This document shows positions 34,867 through 44,501 of a DNA stretch of 64,000 nucleotides, in pieces. The first letter of the stretch is position 1. Each line of letters opens with the position of its first letter. Position numbers and translations under genes: made by a program. Under the pieces are notes generated by a model that saw only the letters and a program-made list of their open reading frames with translations, was not told the DNA's origin and did not search any database. Source of the DNA: Litorimonas sp964414555 (GTDB lineage Bacteria; Pseudomonadota; Alphaproteobacteria; Caulobacterales; Maricaulaceae); NCBI GenBank assembly GCA_964414555.1, contig CAYPWW010000001.1:1-64000 (forward strand), in the 5' to 3' direction.

Positions 34867-36249
34867 ATGCGCGACGCACTTACACCCGGAACGCTCGAAA
34901 TTTCCGAGACGGGCCTGAAACTGATCAAGGCGTTTGAGGGCTACCGCCCTGTTGATCGCGAGCTGGTCAGCGGTCAGCGCGTCGTGGGTTATGGCCATCG
35001 GCTTTACTCTGATGATGCTGTGCAAATGACAAAATCAGAAGCGCAGGAGACGCTCCTCGCTGATCTCGCGCCGTTTCAGGATATGATCAATACAGAGGTC
35101 CATGCACCCCTCAGCCAAGGCCAATATGATGCGCTCTGTTCTTTCGCGTTCAACATCGGTCCGAAAGCCTTCCTCGAATCCGACACGCTGCGAGCCTTAA
35201 ACAATGGCCGACCGCTGGATGCCGCCAATGGTTTGGATATTTGGCGCAAATCTGAAATCGCAGGGAAAACCTATGTCGTGGACGCGCTAATGCGTCGCCG
35301 CACAGCGGAGAAAGCACTCTTCCTGCGTACGAAACGAGATCTGTCAGCGGGTCGCGCAGATTTGCCGCCCGTGGCGGATACAGCGGTCGCTGCGCTTTCG
35401 ACGGAAGATGCACTCCCTATTTTTAGGCAGGACGACGCCAATGGTATCGTCGCGACGGCACCTTATGAGGCAACAGAAGCCCAATTCCGCCGCCGCGATG
35501 ATGGACCTGCTGGCGTACTGGAGCTGTCCGAGCGTGATGCAGTTTTCGACGTCGAGGATGTCGTATCGATTGATGAAAAACTGCAGAGGCTTGACGCCCT
35601 AGACGCGGAGATGGTCGACACTGTCGTCGAAGCCGATCTGGACAGAGAGACCAACCAAGAATCTCCGATTGCAGAGGCCGCAACCAATATCGTTGCGCGA
35701 TTGGAAGCCCTGATTGAGGATGCAGATGCCGAGTTGGGCCCGGACGAGGGACCTGATTTTCCAGAATCCTTGATCCAAACGGATGCAAACACAGATAATG
35801 TCGTCGACCTCTATGAAGGGTCGGCCATTCGTGAAGATGCGGGCCTTCAAGCAGCCGTGATTGAAGAAACAGATCTGCCTAAGTCTACACCCAAGCCCGT
35901 GGCTGTGATTGATGAGCTGGCGCAAGATGACGCCATGCGCAGAGGGCGTCAGGATTCTGCGGCGAAGTATATCCTCAACACTTCACCGGAAGACCGCGCG
36001 CGCGAGTCCCTAGAGCTGGAAACACCAAAACCCTCAGGTGGGGCAGGGCTGTTTATCCCTGTTGTGCTGGGCTTCATCCTGTTGGGTGCCAGTTTAGCCG
36101 CACTCTTGCGCGGCGCAGAAGCCCTGATGGGACAGTGGGGCGAGTTACTGGCCTTTGTCGGACTTGTCTTGGGAACGGCGATGATCCTCGCTGGAATTTA
36201 CGCGGCATTAAGGCTGTCGCTACGCAATTTGGAAACTGAAATCGGCTAA
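34867..36249 (+). CDS. GH24 lysozyme-like protein with acidic linker and two C-terminal membrane helices
   Basis: A 460-residue protein. Residues ~12-150 match phage-type lysozymes (GH24): LKLIKAFEGYR (catalytic Glu24), VVGYGHRLYSDD, LSQGQYDALCSFAFNIG. The Thr that precedes IGYGH in active enzymes is Val39, and the usual Asp is not evident. Then follow ~230 residues of acidic, low-complexity linker, and two hydrophobic helices near the end (LFIPVVLGFILLGASLAALL and ELLAFVGLVLGTAMILAG). There is no signal peptide, so topology is uncertain. No phage genes nearby. Start ATG 34867 gives the best alignment; the ribosome site is weak. Confidence 0.8.
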   Translation: MRDALTPGTLEISETGLKLIKAFEGYRPVDRELVSGQRVVGYGHRLYSDDAVQMTKSEAQETLLADLAPFQDMINTEVHAPLSQGQYDALCSFAFNIGPKAFLESDTLRALNNGRPLDAANGLDIWRKSEIAGKTYVVDALMRRRTAEKALFLRTKRDLSAGRADLPPVADTAVAALSTEDALPIFRQDDANGIVATAPYEATEAQFRRRDDGPAGVLELSERDAVFDVEDVVSIDEKLQRLDALDAEMVDTVVEADLDRETNQESPIAEAATNIVARLEALIEDADAELGPDEGPDFPESLIQTDANTDNVVDLYEGSAIREDAGLQAAVIEETDLPKSTPKPVAVIDELAQDDAMRRGRQDSAAKYILNTSPEDRARESLELETPKPSGGAGLFIPVVLGFILLGASLAALLRGAEALMGQWGELLAFVGLVLGTAMILAGIYAALRLSLRNLETEIG

Positions 36250-36276
36250 CATCCTTTTAGACGTAAGGAGTGCGAC

Positions 36277-37284
36277 ATGCTGACAGCACATGAGACATCT
36301 TTGGTAGATGACATGGAAACAACGCTTGATTTGGCCGAAGCTGATCAAGTGTCGATGATTACGAACTGGACGGAAGCGCATACCCAAGGCTTTCAGAAAG
36401 ACATCATCAATTTCGGTCATAGCCTCGCAGATACAGGCTTGTTTACAGATGCTGCCTTGATTGATTTGTTAGAGCGTCACCCGTCAGAGAAGCTGGACGT
36501 CTGCACGATGGGCGCATCGGATCATCCGCTTTATCCGAATAAATTTCGGACAGGCGATTTTCGGGATACGCCGGCCGAAGTTCTGCTGGAAGCGGCTAAA
36601 GCTGGCCGAGTGTGGATTAATGTGCGCGAGGCGATGAATGTCCACGCGGATTATAAGCGCGAGTTGGACCGCATGTATGGCGAGCTGGCTGAGCAAACCG
36701 GAAATCGTACCTTTAATCCAAAAGGCGGCATTCTGATTTCGTCACCTGTTGCGCGTGTGCCCTATCACTTTGACAAGACGGAAACGATCCTTTGGCATGT
36801 TCGCGGGCGTAAGCGCATATATCTTTATCCGATGACGCAGGATTTCTTTCCCGATACCGCTCATGAAGCGGCCGTTACAAATTACCTGAATGACGATTTG
36901 CCTTACCATGCCGAATTCGACGAGGCCGCGACGGTCATCGATATTCCTGAAAATACGGCGTTAACATGGCCGCTGAATAAGCCGCATCGCGTGGATAATC
37001 AGACCTTCTGCGTTTCGGTGACGACAGAATACTCGACCCGTAAATCAGGCATGAAAAACGCGGCTATGCTGACGAATGCGACATTGCGCCATCGGTTCGG
37101 CATGAACCCGTCCTATAGCCGTGAGGGCGAGCTGACACGCAAAATAAAATCCGTCATGGGCCGCGTCATCAGCAAGACGCCCCTTGCACCGGAAAATACG
37201 TCCAAAGATATGGTGACCTTCCGTCTCGATGAAAAAGCCCCTGGCTTTATCGTCGATGTCGAACCCTTTGAGCGTTGTTTCTAG
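36277..37284 (+). CDS. JmjC-like cupin protein, putative Fe(II)/2-oxoglutarate oxygenase
   Basis: A 335-residue protein with the metal triad pattern of cupin-like/JmjC oxygenases: RVPYHFDKTETILWHVRG (His164, Asp166) and PLNKPHRVDN (His237), with RKRIYLYP between them. An N-terminal helical region of about 140 residues precedes. These enzymes hydroxylate proteins or small molecules; the substrate is unknown. A strong AAGGAG lies 7 bp before ATG 36277. It starts 27 bp after the GH24-like gene. Confidence 0.75.
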   Translation: MLTAHETSLVDDMETTLDLAEADQVSMITNWTEAHTQGFQKDIINFGHSLADTGLFTDAALIDLLERHPSEKLDVCTMGASDHPLYPNKFRTGDFRDTPAEVLLEAAKAGRVWINVREAMNVHADYKRELDRMYGELAEQTGNRTFNPKGGILISSPVARVPYHFDKTETILWHVRGRKRIYLYPMTQDFFPDTAHEAAVTNYLNDDLPYHAEFDEAATVIDIPENTALTWPLNKPHRVDNQTFCVSVTTEYSTRKSGMKNAAMLTNATLRHRFGMNPSYSREGELTRKIKSVMGRVISKTPLAPENTSKDMVTFRLDEKAPGFIVDVEPFERCF

Positions 37285-37334
37285 CGGCATCACGCCCTCT
37301 GGCAATTTCCCGTCTGTGCGCCTAAATCGCAGAC

Positions 37335-37766
37335 GTGACGCTTCATCTCCAAAAACTCTCTGTCGGCTCTGAGTCGATCGACACGCTTGCTGATTGGCAG
37401 GCGCATGTCGTTGCGACGCGCCTCGCCCGTGGGGAGAGCGCCCACCATGTTCATGTCACGCGCATGTTCCCGAAGCGCAAAGACGCCTTGCTGGAGGGTG
37501 GGTCAATCTATTGGGTGATCAAGGGGAGTATTCAGTGCCGCAATAAAATTGTGGCGTTGGAAGAAACGACGAAGAACGGTCACCGCGCTTGTGCCATTTT
37601 GATGGACCCCGAGATTGTGCCCGTCGTCCCCGTGCCGCGGCGCGCGTTTCAGGGCTGGCGTTACCTGCAAGCGGGTGATGCGCCGAATGACCTTTTAGGG
37701 CCGGGCAGTGGGGCGGACCTGCCGCCGGGGTTTCGCGCCAAACTTCTCGAACTCGGTCTCTGGTAA
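37335..37766 (+). CDS. DUF1489 family protein
   Basis: A 143-residue alphaproteobacterial protein of DUF1489: LHLQKLSVGSESIDTLADWQ, HVTRMFPKRKDALLEGGSIY, WVIKGSIQCRNKI, CAILMDPEIVPVVPVPRRAF and QGWRYLQAGDAPNDL are conserved blocks. Cytoplasmic, function unknown. The start is GTG. A terminator follows the stop. Confidence 0.9.
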   Translation: MTLHLQKLSVGSESIDTLADWQAHVVATRLARGESAHHVHVTRMFPKRKDALLEGGSIYWVIKGSIQCRNKIVALEETTKNGHRACAILMDPEIVPVVPVPRRAFQGWRYLQAGDAPNDLLGPGSGADLPPGFRAKLLELGLW

Positions 37767-37785
37767 CTGCGCCTCAAGCAACAAA

Positions 37786-37813
37786 AAAGCCCCGGACGAT
37801 TGTCCGAGGCTTT
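37786..37813. terminator. Bidirectional terminator between DUF1489 and TonB receptor genes
   Basis: The hairpin AAAGCCCCGGAC/GTCCGAGGCTTT with a short loop and flanking A- and T-runs separates two convergent genes. Confidence 0.8.
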
Positions 37814-37834
37814 CGATTTGGAATTTAGCCGCGA

Positions 37835-40519
37835 CTACCAGTTATAGCGGAAGCGTGCGTAGTACTGACCACCATTAAAGCCGGTCGGTGAAGCTTCTGG
37901 GTAGAGTTGGCCAAGGCCGCCAGCACCCGGGTTGCGATCAGGATAGTTGTCGAAGAGGTTGGCTGCGCCGACAGCGATTTCAACGCCTTCAGCAACTTCA
38001 GCAGCAACTTCTGCGTCGACCAAGATTTCTTGGCTGACGTCGTTGACGCCGTTACCTGTGTCGTCCCACTTACCATAATAGTTCGCCCGCAGCATGCCGC
38101 GAATGACGCCAGTATCATGGGTAAATGTGGCAGAGCCTTTGACATTAGGCAGCAGGTCTTCGAGCGCTGCAACACGACCATCGCTGATCGGGTTCAAATC
38201 ACCACGATCTGTGACTTCCGTATCGGTGTAGTTACCCGCGACGATGACATTGGAGAAACCTCCCGCCAGCTCGAAAGGATAACGTGCGACGATGTCGACA
38301 CCTTGCGTCTTCGTATCGAACGAGTTCGAGAAGAAACGGAATTGCGACAACTGATCCAGACCGCGGAATTCGTTGCGGTCGATGACGCCAGCGGCATCCA
38401 GTTCTGTCAGAGCAGAGCTCACGTCTGTTGCTGTTGCGCCTGCATTTTGCAGAGCGGACAAGAAGTCCACGTTTGCACCCAGTGCGATCCGGTCTTTCAC
38501 GTCAATCGAGAAGGCGTCGATTGTGATCGTACCTGCGCCCAAGTTCAGCGCCACACCAGCGGAGTAGTTTTTCGCGTTCTCTGGACCCAGCTCAGGGCGT
38601 CCGCCCTCAGTGGCTTCGATGAAGTCAGCCGCTAGCAAACCAGCCGCTGTGTTTAGAGGCAATGTACCTTGGTCGATCAAAACACCGTTGACGTTTTGTG
38701 TCGTCACGTTGGTGATGTTGGCCTGACCCGCTGTTGGAGCATGGAAGCCTGTCGAGTGTGTCGCGCGGAGCGAGACAGAGTCGGAGACTTTATACAAAGC
38801 AGCCACTTTGTAGTCGAATGTGTCACCAAATTCGGAGAAGTCCTCATAACGACCAGCCAGTTGTGCTGTGAAGTTTTCTGCGAGGTCGACTTCGAGGTCG
38901 AGGTAACCCGCGTAGGAGTCTTGACGGTTGGTCGAAGAGTTCGGGAAACCGCCGAAACCGTTGGAAGAGGACGAGAAGCCCTGATCCGCGAGTGGGCCGA
39001 GTGCAAATGATGCTTCGTCACCTGCGAAGAGGTCGAAGACTTCTTCACGATATTCGAAACCGAAAGCGATCGACATGTCAGATGCCGCAGCAACATCGGC
39101 GAGATAGCCGAAGTCTGCGTTCAAGACTGTTTCGGACTGACGCTGACCACCTGGCGTGAAGTCACGCGGTGTGTCCGGCCCGAGCGAGGCGTTGACAGTG
39201 TTTTCGATGCGATAATCAACACGGGACTCACCATGTGTGACCGAGAGGTCATAGGTCAGTCCTGTACCGAGTTCGACTTCGCCGCGCAGACCGCCGCTCA
39301 GGGAGAAATCCTGAAGCTCGCCGCCGAAACGTGGGACGAAACCGCCCGGGATCGTCTCGATAAAGGAGAAGCAGTTCGCGGAAGCTTGAACTTGTGCCAG
39401 AACATCTGGATCTGGGATCAGGCCGCCACCTTGGCTTAGCGGGATACCGGCTGGGCAGTCTTCGCCTTGGCCAAGACCGTCGAGGTCACCGACACGAACG
39501 GAGGCAAAATCAGCCCCTGGGTTGCCGTCTGCGTCAACTTGTGGTCCGCGATATACGCCGCCACGGTTGGTTGGGTTACGATAGAAGAAGCCGCCTTGTG
39601 TCTGACGTTCGGCATAGATACCGACACCGTAAAACTCAGCTTCGTCAGAAACAGGAATGGCCAAGTTCACGAGACCTTTTAGCTCGTTACGAACGTCAGG
39701 CTGTCCCCAATATTGTGGCACTTCGTCTGTGTAGCCGTTGATCGTTCTGAAGTCAGCCGCGTCTGTGTTACCAGCTGCGATCAGCGCGAGGACGTCGTCA
39801 CGAACAACGGAACGAACGGTGCCGTCTGTTTCGCCGAATTCGACTGTGGCGTTCAAATAGCCATCATCGCCAATGTTTGTGCCGCCATTGATGCCGAAAC
39901 GATAATTATCGCCGTCACCATCATATGTGGAACCGTATTTGGCTTCGAATGTGCCGCCTTCTTGATCGTCTTTCAGGACGAAGTTGATCACACCGGCGAT
40001 CGCATCTGAACCATACTGTGAGGATGCACCATCACGCAGGACTTCGACTTGCTTCAGAGCCAGTGAAGGAATGGCAGAAACGTCAACGCCTTGCGAACCG
40101 TCTGCAATACCACCGCCCAGGAAGGCGATAACCGCACCGCGGTGACGACGCTTGCCGTTCACCAGAACCAATGTGTTGTCTGGCGACAGTCCACGAAGGT
40201 TGGCAGGGCGCACGATCGACGCGGCATCAGAGATTGGCTGTGTGTTCACGTTGTAAGATGGAACTGATGTCCGCAGCAGGTCCTGCACATCGTCGGCAGC
40301 ATTGCTTGTGAACTCGATATTCGAGATGACATCAACAGGCGCAGGCGTATCAGCCGCCGAACGCAGCGCGCGGCGCGTACCGGTCGAGATAACGATATCT
40401 TCTGTTGGGTTGATAAGTGTGTCTTCGGTGTCCTGTGCAAAGGCTGTGGCCGGCAGACCCGCGATCAGCAGGCTGGAGGCCGACAGGGCCAACCAGGACT
40501 TAAGTGTGGCGTTTTTCAT
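37835..40519 (-). CDS. TonB-dependent receptor
   Basis: An 894-residue outer-membrane transporter. A Sec signal (SASSLLIAGLPATAFA) is followed by a TonB-box-like EDIVISTGTR, the plug domain (VDVISNIEF; NLRGLSPDNTLVLVNGKRRH; VEVLRDGASSQYGSDAIAGV) and a large beta barrel ending in an aromatic residue (YYARFRYNW). This belongs to the broad CirA/BtuB-like set common in marine alphaproteobacteria; the substrate cannot be told, and no adjacent transporter or hydrolase indicates one. Transcribed alone. Confidence 0.95.
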   Translation of the reverse strand: MKNATLKSWLALSASSLLIAGLPATAFAQDTEDTLINPTEDIVISTGTRRALRSAADTPAPVDVISNIEFTSNAADDVQDLLRTSVPSYNVNTQPISDAASIVRPANLRGLSPDNTLVLVNGKRRHRGAVIAFLGGGIADGSQGVDVSAIPSLALKQVEVLRDGASSQYGSDAIAGVINFVLKDDQEGGTFEAKYGSTYDGDGDNYRFGINGGTNIGDDGYLNATVEFGETDGTVRSVVRDDVLALIAAGNTDAADFRTINGYTDEVPQYWGQPDVRNELKGLVNLAIPVSDEAEFYGVGIYAERQTQGGFFYRNPTNRGGVYRGPQVDADGNPGADFASVRVGDLDGLGQGEDCPAGIPLSQGGGLIPDPDVLAQVQASANCFSFIETIPGGFVPRFGGELQDFSLSGGLRGEVELGTGLTYDLSVTHGESRVDYRIENTVNASLGPDTPRDFTPGGQRQSETVLNADFGYLADVAAASDMSIAFGFEYREEVFDLFAGDEASFALGPLADQGFSSSSNGFGGFPNSSTNRQDSYAGYLDLEVDLAENFTAQLAGRYEDFSEFGDTFDYKVAALYKVSDSVSLRATHSTGFHAPTAGQANITNVTTQNVNGVLIDQGTLPLNTAAGLLAADFIEATEGGRPELGPENAKNYSAGVALNLGAGTITIDAFSIDVKDRIALGANVDFLSALQNAGATATDVSSALTELDAAGVIDRNEFRGLDQLSQFRFFSNSFDTKTQGVDIVARYPFELAGGFSNVIVAGNYTDTEVTDRGDLNPISDGRVAALEDLLPNVKGSATFTHDTGVIRGMLRANYYGKWDDTGNGVNDVSQEILVDAEVAAEVAEGVEIAVGAANLFDNYPDRNPGAGGLGQLYPEASPTGFNGGQYYARFRYNW

Positions 40520-40722
40520 TGTGTTCCCTCTGGGATTTCAGTTCCAAGACCGAGCGGGAATCTCACTAGGGGCTCCGCTACGCATCCCTCGCGGTTTAAC
40601 GGCACGGATTATCGGCGCAACGCTTAATCCTGTCCGTTCTGTAATTCCCCGCAAGGGCGTGACTTTTTTGACACAAAAAAAGGCTCTGCTAAGGGCGTTT
40701 TACCGGAAAAAGGTGAAAAACG

Positions 40723-41280
40723 ATGCATTCGCGCAATAATAGCTACAAAAATGGAGAATTGACGCTCCGTCTCGCACAAGCGCAAGACATACCGCAGATT
40801 TCGGCTCTGATGCGTCTGGCGATCGAAAAACTGCAAGTTGGGTATCTGACAGAGGCGCAAATTCGCGCGTCCCATGCCGGGATGGGGCTGGACACGCAGC
40901 TGATTGAAGACGGCACGTATTTTTGCGTGAGATCTGGTGAGACGCTCGTCGGGTGTGGGGGCTGGTCTGATCGCGCCACGCTTTATGGTGGTAACCACAC
41001 AGGCGGGCGAGATTCGCGAAAGCTGGACCCCGCGTCTGAGCGCGCCAGGATTCGGGCTATGTACACCCATCCCGATCATGCGCGACGCGGTATCGGGCGG
41101 CTTATCTTAGAGGCGGCAGAGGAAGCCGCGCGTAAAGCGGGCTTTCAACAGGCAGAAATGGCGGCAACCCTCGCGGGGGAACCATTTTATCTACGCTGTG
41201 GCTATGTCGTCGAATCGCGGTGGGAGGATACGAATGCAGATGTTCCTGTGCCGTTGCTGACGATGGTGCGCGATTTGTAA
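40723..41280 (+). CDS. GNAT-family N-acetyltransferase
   Basis: A 185-residue GNAT fold: LTLRLAQAQDIPQISALMRL at the N-terminus, then CGGWSDRATLYGG, and the acetyl-CoA binding loop MYTHPDHARRGIGRLILEAA (R/QxxGxG/A). The acceptor is unknown. It is preceded by ~200 bp shared with the divergent TonB receptor, in which I see no clear operator. Confidence 0.88.
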   Translation: MHSRNNSYKNGELTLRLAQAQDIPQISALMRLAIEKLQVGYLTEAQIRASHAGMGLDTQLIEDGTYFCVRSGETLVGCGGWSDRATLYGGNHTGGRDSRKLDPASERARIRAMYTHPDHARRGIGRLILEAAEEAARKAGFQQAEMAATLAGEPFYLRCGYVVESRWEDTNADVPVPLLTMVRDL

Positions 41281-41382
41281 ATCTCAGATGAATCCACTGC
41301 GCTAGACTGCGAACTTTTAGGGGTTGTTAAGCCTGATCCTTCACATAGCGGGCTAGAATACACAGCTGGGATTGACAAAAAT

Positions 41383-43581
41383 ATGCACACTGCAGCGACA
41401 AATAGCCTTGGTCTCACGCCGGACCAGACCTTGAAAAATGTCTTGGACGCTGCCGAAGTTGCATTCGCAGATGTGTGCTCCGATTTTGTCGTGCATCGGA
41501 CCGAAGGTGACGTTTTCAAAATTCTTGGCATGGATATTGATGTGAAGAGCGCCCCTGTCACACTTCACGACATTCTTGATAAATTTACCGTAGAAGAGCC
41601 AAACTCAGGCCAAGGTGTGAGTACCGAACTCGCGCTTTCGCTGTTTAGCGCTTCCATGGCCAAGGCGGAGCCGCACCGAACAGATCTTGTCCTAACGACC
41701 CAGGATGGGCGTCGTGCCAATGTTAGCACTTGGTATTCGGGCGCCTCAGCGGGTCAAGCCCCGACGGCCACGATGGTTGTGCGGGATGTATCTGAACAAA
41801 CGCGTTATCGGGACCTTTTTGATATTGCCATGGGGGCCGCAAATGCGGGCTTCTGGTCAATGGATTTCAGAACACGCAAAACGACTTATTCTGACTCCGT
41901 CGCAATGCGATTAACCTCAGAAGAAAAAGCGAGCATGGATCAAGAGGGGTTGTTCGCGATCATTCATCCTGAAGATCTACCCGCCTTGGCAGCACGTTGG
42001 ACAGAGACGGTTCAAAAGCGCGAGCCATTCGATTTTACCTATCGCGTAAAGCTCAAAGGCTCTGCTGAGATGTGGCAGCGGTCAATCGGCCGCATTCTGA
42101 CAGCGCCTGATGGAACGGCCATTGGTGCGACGGCTTTCGTTATGGATATCACTGAGGATATTGAACGTGAGAAAGCCTTGATTGCAGAACGCTCTGCCTC
42201 GCGCGCGAAATCTGAGTTTCTGGCCCGTATGAGCCATGAAATCCGGACGCCGCTCAATGCGATTATCGGCATGAGTGACAGCCTGAAAGACGAAGACCTC
42301 TCGCCCGAGGTGGCTGAAGTTATTACGGATATCGAAAACGCTGCGGAAGGTCTGCATTACCTCCTGTCTCGTACACTCGACCACGCAAAGCTGATGAGTG
42401 ACAAAGTTCAGATCCGATTGGAGCCCAGAGATCCGCGCCAACTCCTCGGTACAGTGTCGCGCTTGTGGAAGCCGCAAATCACAGCGCGCGGGCTACAGTT
42501 CAAAACGATCATTGACCCAGCTTTGCCAAAATCCGTCCTGATAGATGAGTTTCGTTTGCAGCAATGCTTGAATAATTTCCTCTCCAACGCGGCGAAATTT
42601 ACGAAAACAGGGTCTGTCTCTCTGATTGCGAAAAGCGCCGTCGTGAAAGGTCAACCGCATCTCGTTCTCGCTGTGCGAGACACGGGGATTGGCATGAACC
42701 AAGCCGAAGCCACCAAGATTTTTGATCCCTTCACCCAAGCTGACGGTTCGATCCAACGCGAGTATGGCGGAACGGGCCTTGGCATGAGCATTTCGAAAAA
42801 CCTGTGCGAGTTGATGGGCGGAAATATCCGCCTGAAAACCGCGCGTGATGAAGGCTCGACCTTTGCGCTGGTTTTGCCGTTGTTTGAAAACGCGGATGCG
42901 CTCGATAAATTGCGAGAAGGAGATGCGGAAGCCGACGATGCGATTGCGTCGTTATCACGATTTGCCACGCCGCAGGTCAAGACAACGGCGGCAATAGAGA
43001 CTCCAGTCGCACGTCCTGTTCCAACGCCTACGCCTGTCGTTGAGCCGGTGGTTCAAACGCCTGAGGAGTCTATCCAACTTGTTGAACCAAAAATATATTT
43101 TGCGCCTGAACCCGTCGCACTGACGCCCACAAAGCCAAATGTCAGTGAGACAGATTCTCGACAGCCATTCTCGGGTCTCAATGTGCTTTGTGTCGAGGAC
43201 AACCCCGTCAATCAGAAGGTCGTCAAACGACTGATCGGGAAGCGCGTGGCGGAGTTATATTTCGCGGAAAACGGCCGAGAAGCTCTGGACGTTCTCAACA
43301 CAATGGCCGTCGATGTCGTGCTGATGGATATCCATATGCCGGTTATGGACGGGATTGAGACGACGCTGGAAATCCGAAAGTCAGATCAAGCCTATGCGAA
43401 TGTCATTATTATCGCGCTGACGGCTGACCCAGATTATCAGCAGCGTCGGATTTGCCGCAACATCGGGATGGATGACACAATCGCCAAACCTGTGCGGCGC
43501 GAAGATATCTTAGACGCTTTTGATCGGACCCTCACAAAGGTCGGTACGAACTTCGGGCAAAAAGTCGCGATCAACGGGTAG
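41383..43581 (+). CDS. Hybrid sensor histidine kinase
   Basis: A 732-residue cytoplasmic kinase without membrane helices: PAS-like regions at about residues 20-130 and 135-265 (GFWSMDFRTRKTTYSD; PFDFTYRVKLKGSAEMWQRS), HisKA with RMSHEIRTPLNAIIGMS (His285), HATPase_c (NNFLSNAAKF, DTGIGMNQ, GTGLGMSISKNLCELMGG), a Pro/Val/Glu linker, and a C-terminal receiver (VLCVEDNPVNQKVV; phospho-acceptor Asp649 in VVLMDIHMPVMDG). A downstream phosphotransferase is expected but absent here. It converges on panC with a 5-bp gap. Confidence 0.93.
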   Translation: MHTAATNSLGLTPDQTLKNVLDAAEVAFADVCSDFVVHRTEGDVFKILGMDIDVKSAPVTLHDILDKFTVEEPNSGQGVSTELALSLFSASMAKAEPHRTDLVLTTQDGRRANVSTWYSGASAGQAPTATMVVRDVSEQTRYRDLFDIAMGAANAGFWSMDFRTRKTTYSDSVAMRLTSEEKASMDQEGLFAIIHPEDLPALAARWTETVQKREPFDFTYRVKLKGSAEMWQRSIGRILTAPDGTAIGATAFVMDITEDIEREKALIAERSASRAKSEFLARMSHEIRTPLNAIIGMSDSLKDEDLSPEVAEVITDIENAAEGLHYLLSRTLDHAKLMSDKVQIRLEPRDPRQLLGTVSRLWKPQITARGLQFKTIIDPALPKSVLIDEFRLQQCLNNFLSNAAKFTKTGSVSLIAKSAVVKGQPHLVLAVRDTGIGMNQAEATKIFDPFTQADGSIQREYGGTGLGMSISKNLCELMGGNIRLKTARDEGSTFALVLPLFENADALDKLREGDAEADDAIASLSRFATPQVKTTAAIETPVARPVPTPTPVVEPVVQTPEESIQLVEPKIYFAPEPVALTPTKPNVSETDSRQPFSGLNVLCVEDNPVNQKVVKRLIGKRVAELYFAENGREALDVLNTMAVDVVLMDIHMPVMDGIETTLEIRKSDQAYANVIIIALTADPDYQQRRICRNIGMDDTIAKPVRREDILDAFDRTLTKVGTNFGQKVAING

Positions 43582-43586
43582 TCGTT

Positions 43587-44441
43587 TCAAACCGCGAAAT
43601 TATCGATCAGCCGGACTGAACTGTCGCCATTCGGGCAATGCGCGGCCACAAGCACGCGCGCGGGTCCATTGAGATAGCCGCCCTCTAGGACCGTCAGGGA
43701 GTTTGGGCTTCTGACTTCGACATAATCAACGCTCGTATATCCGGCGTCTCGCAGGGCTGTTTTGGCGGCCTGTGTCGCTTCGTCTACGTGCCGGCCTTCG
43801 CGCATTTCTGCTGCGCAGTGGCGCATGATGACGTTGAGTTGCCGTGCGATGGCGAGGCCTTTTTCGTCGAAATAAGCGTTGCGCGATGACAGTGCGAGGC
43901 CATGCGCATCGCGCGCAATGGGTGCACCAATGATGCGGATGGGTAAGTCCAAGTCCTCGACGAGACGTCGGATGGTGGCGAGCTGTTGATAGTCTTTTTC
44001 GCCAAAAATCGCGCTATCGGGTTGGACGCGGTTGAACAGCTTTGTCACGACGAGAGCGACCCCGTCGAAAAAGGTCGGGCGATGATCCGTTTCTAACCCT
44101 TGCGCGACGCCCCCGACCTTGACCGTTGTCGCGTGATGGACGTCGTAAATACTGTCGGGATCGGGTATGTAGACGAGGTCGACGCCTTGCGCTTTGAGTT
44201 TGTCTAGATCAGCGCCTTCGGTGCGTGGATAGGCGTCCAAATCTTCACCCGGTGCAAATTGCGTGGGGTTGACGAAAATCGAGACGACAACACGCTCGTG
44301 CCCTTTGCGCGCTAGCTTTACCAACGACATATGCCCGGCGTGCAGCGCGCCCATGGTCGGGACAAAGCTGATCCGGTCGCCTGCGCCGCGCCAGCCCCAG
44401 ATTTCTGCGCGGAGGTCGCGTTCTGTTCGGATGACTTTCAT
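43587..44441 (-). CDS. panC: Pantothenate synthetase
   Basis: A 284-residue ligase joining pantoate and beta-alanine with ATP, the last step of pantothenate synthesis. PTMGALHAGHMSLV is the HIGH-type nucleotide site; FVNPTQFAPGEDLDAYPR, FGEKDYQQLATI and GLALSSRNAYFD (KMSKS-equivalent) complete the active site. ATG 44441 is preferred over a start 4 codons earlier. panB and panD are not in the window. Confidence 0.96.
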   Translation of the reverse strand: MKVIRTERDLRAEIWGWRGAGDRISFVPTMGALHAGHMSLVKLARKGHERVVVSIFVNPTQFAPGEDLDAYPRTEGADLDKLKAQGVDLVYIPDPDSIYDVHHATTVKVGGVAQGLETDHRPTFFDGVALVVTKLFNRVQPDSAIFGEKDYQQLATIRRLVEDLDLPIRIIGAPIARDAHGLALSSRNAYFDEKGLAIARQLNVIMRHCAAEMREGRHVDEATQAAKTALRDAGYTSVDYVEVRSPNSLTVLEGGYLNGPARVLVAAHCPNGDSSVRLIDNFAV

Positions 44442-44501
44442 AGGCCATCTCATCGCGCGAGACGCACAGGAAGGGAAGAGCAGATTTGCGTTTTGGCGCG
44501 G

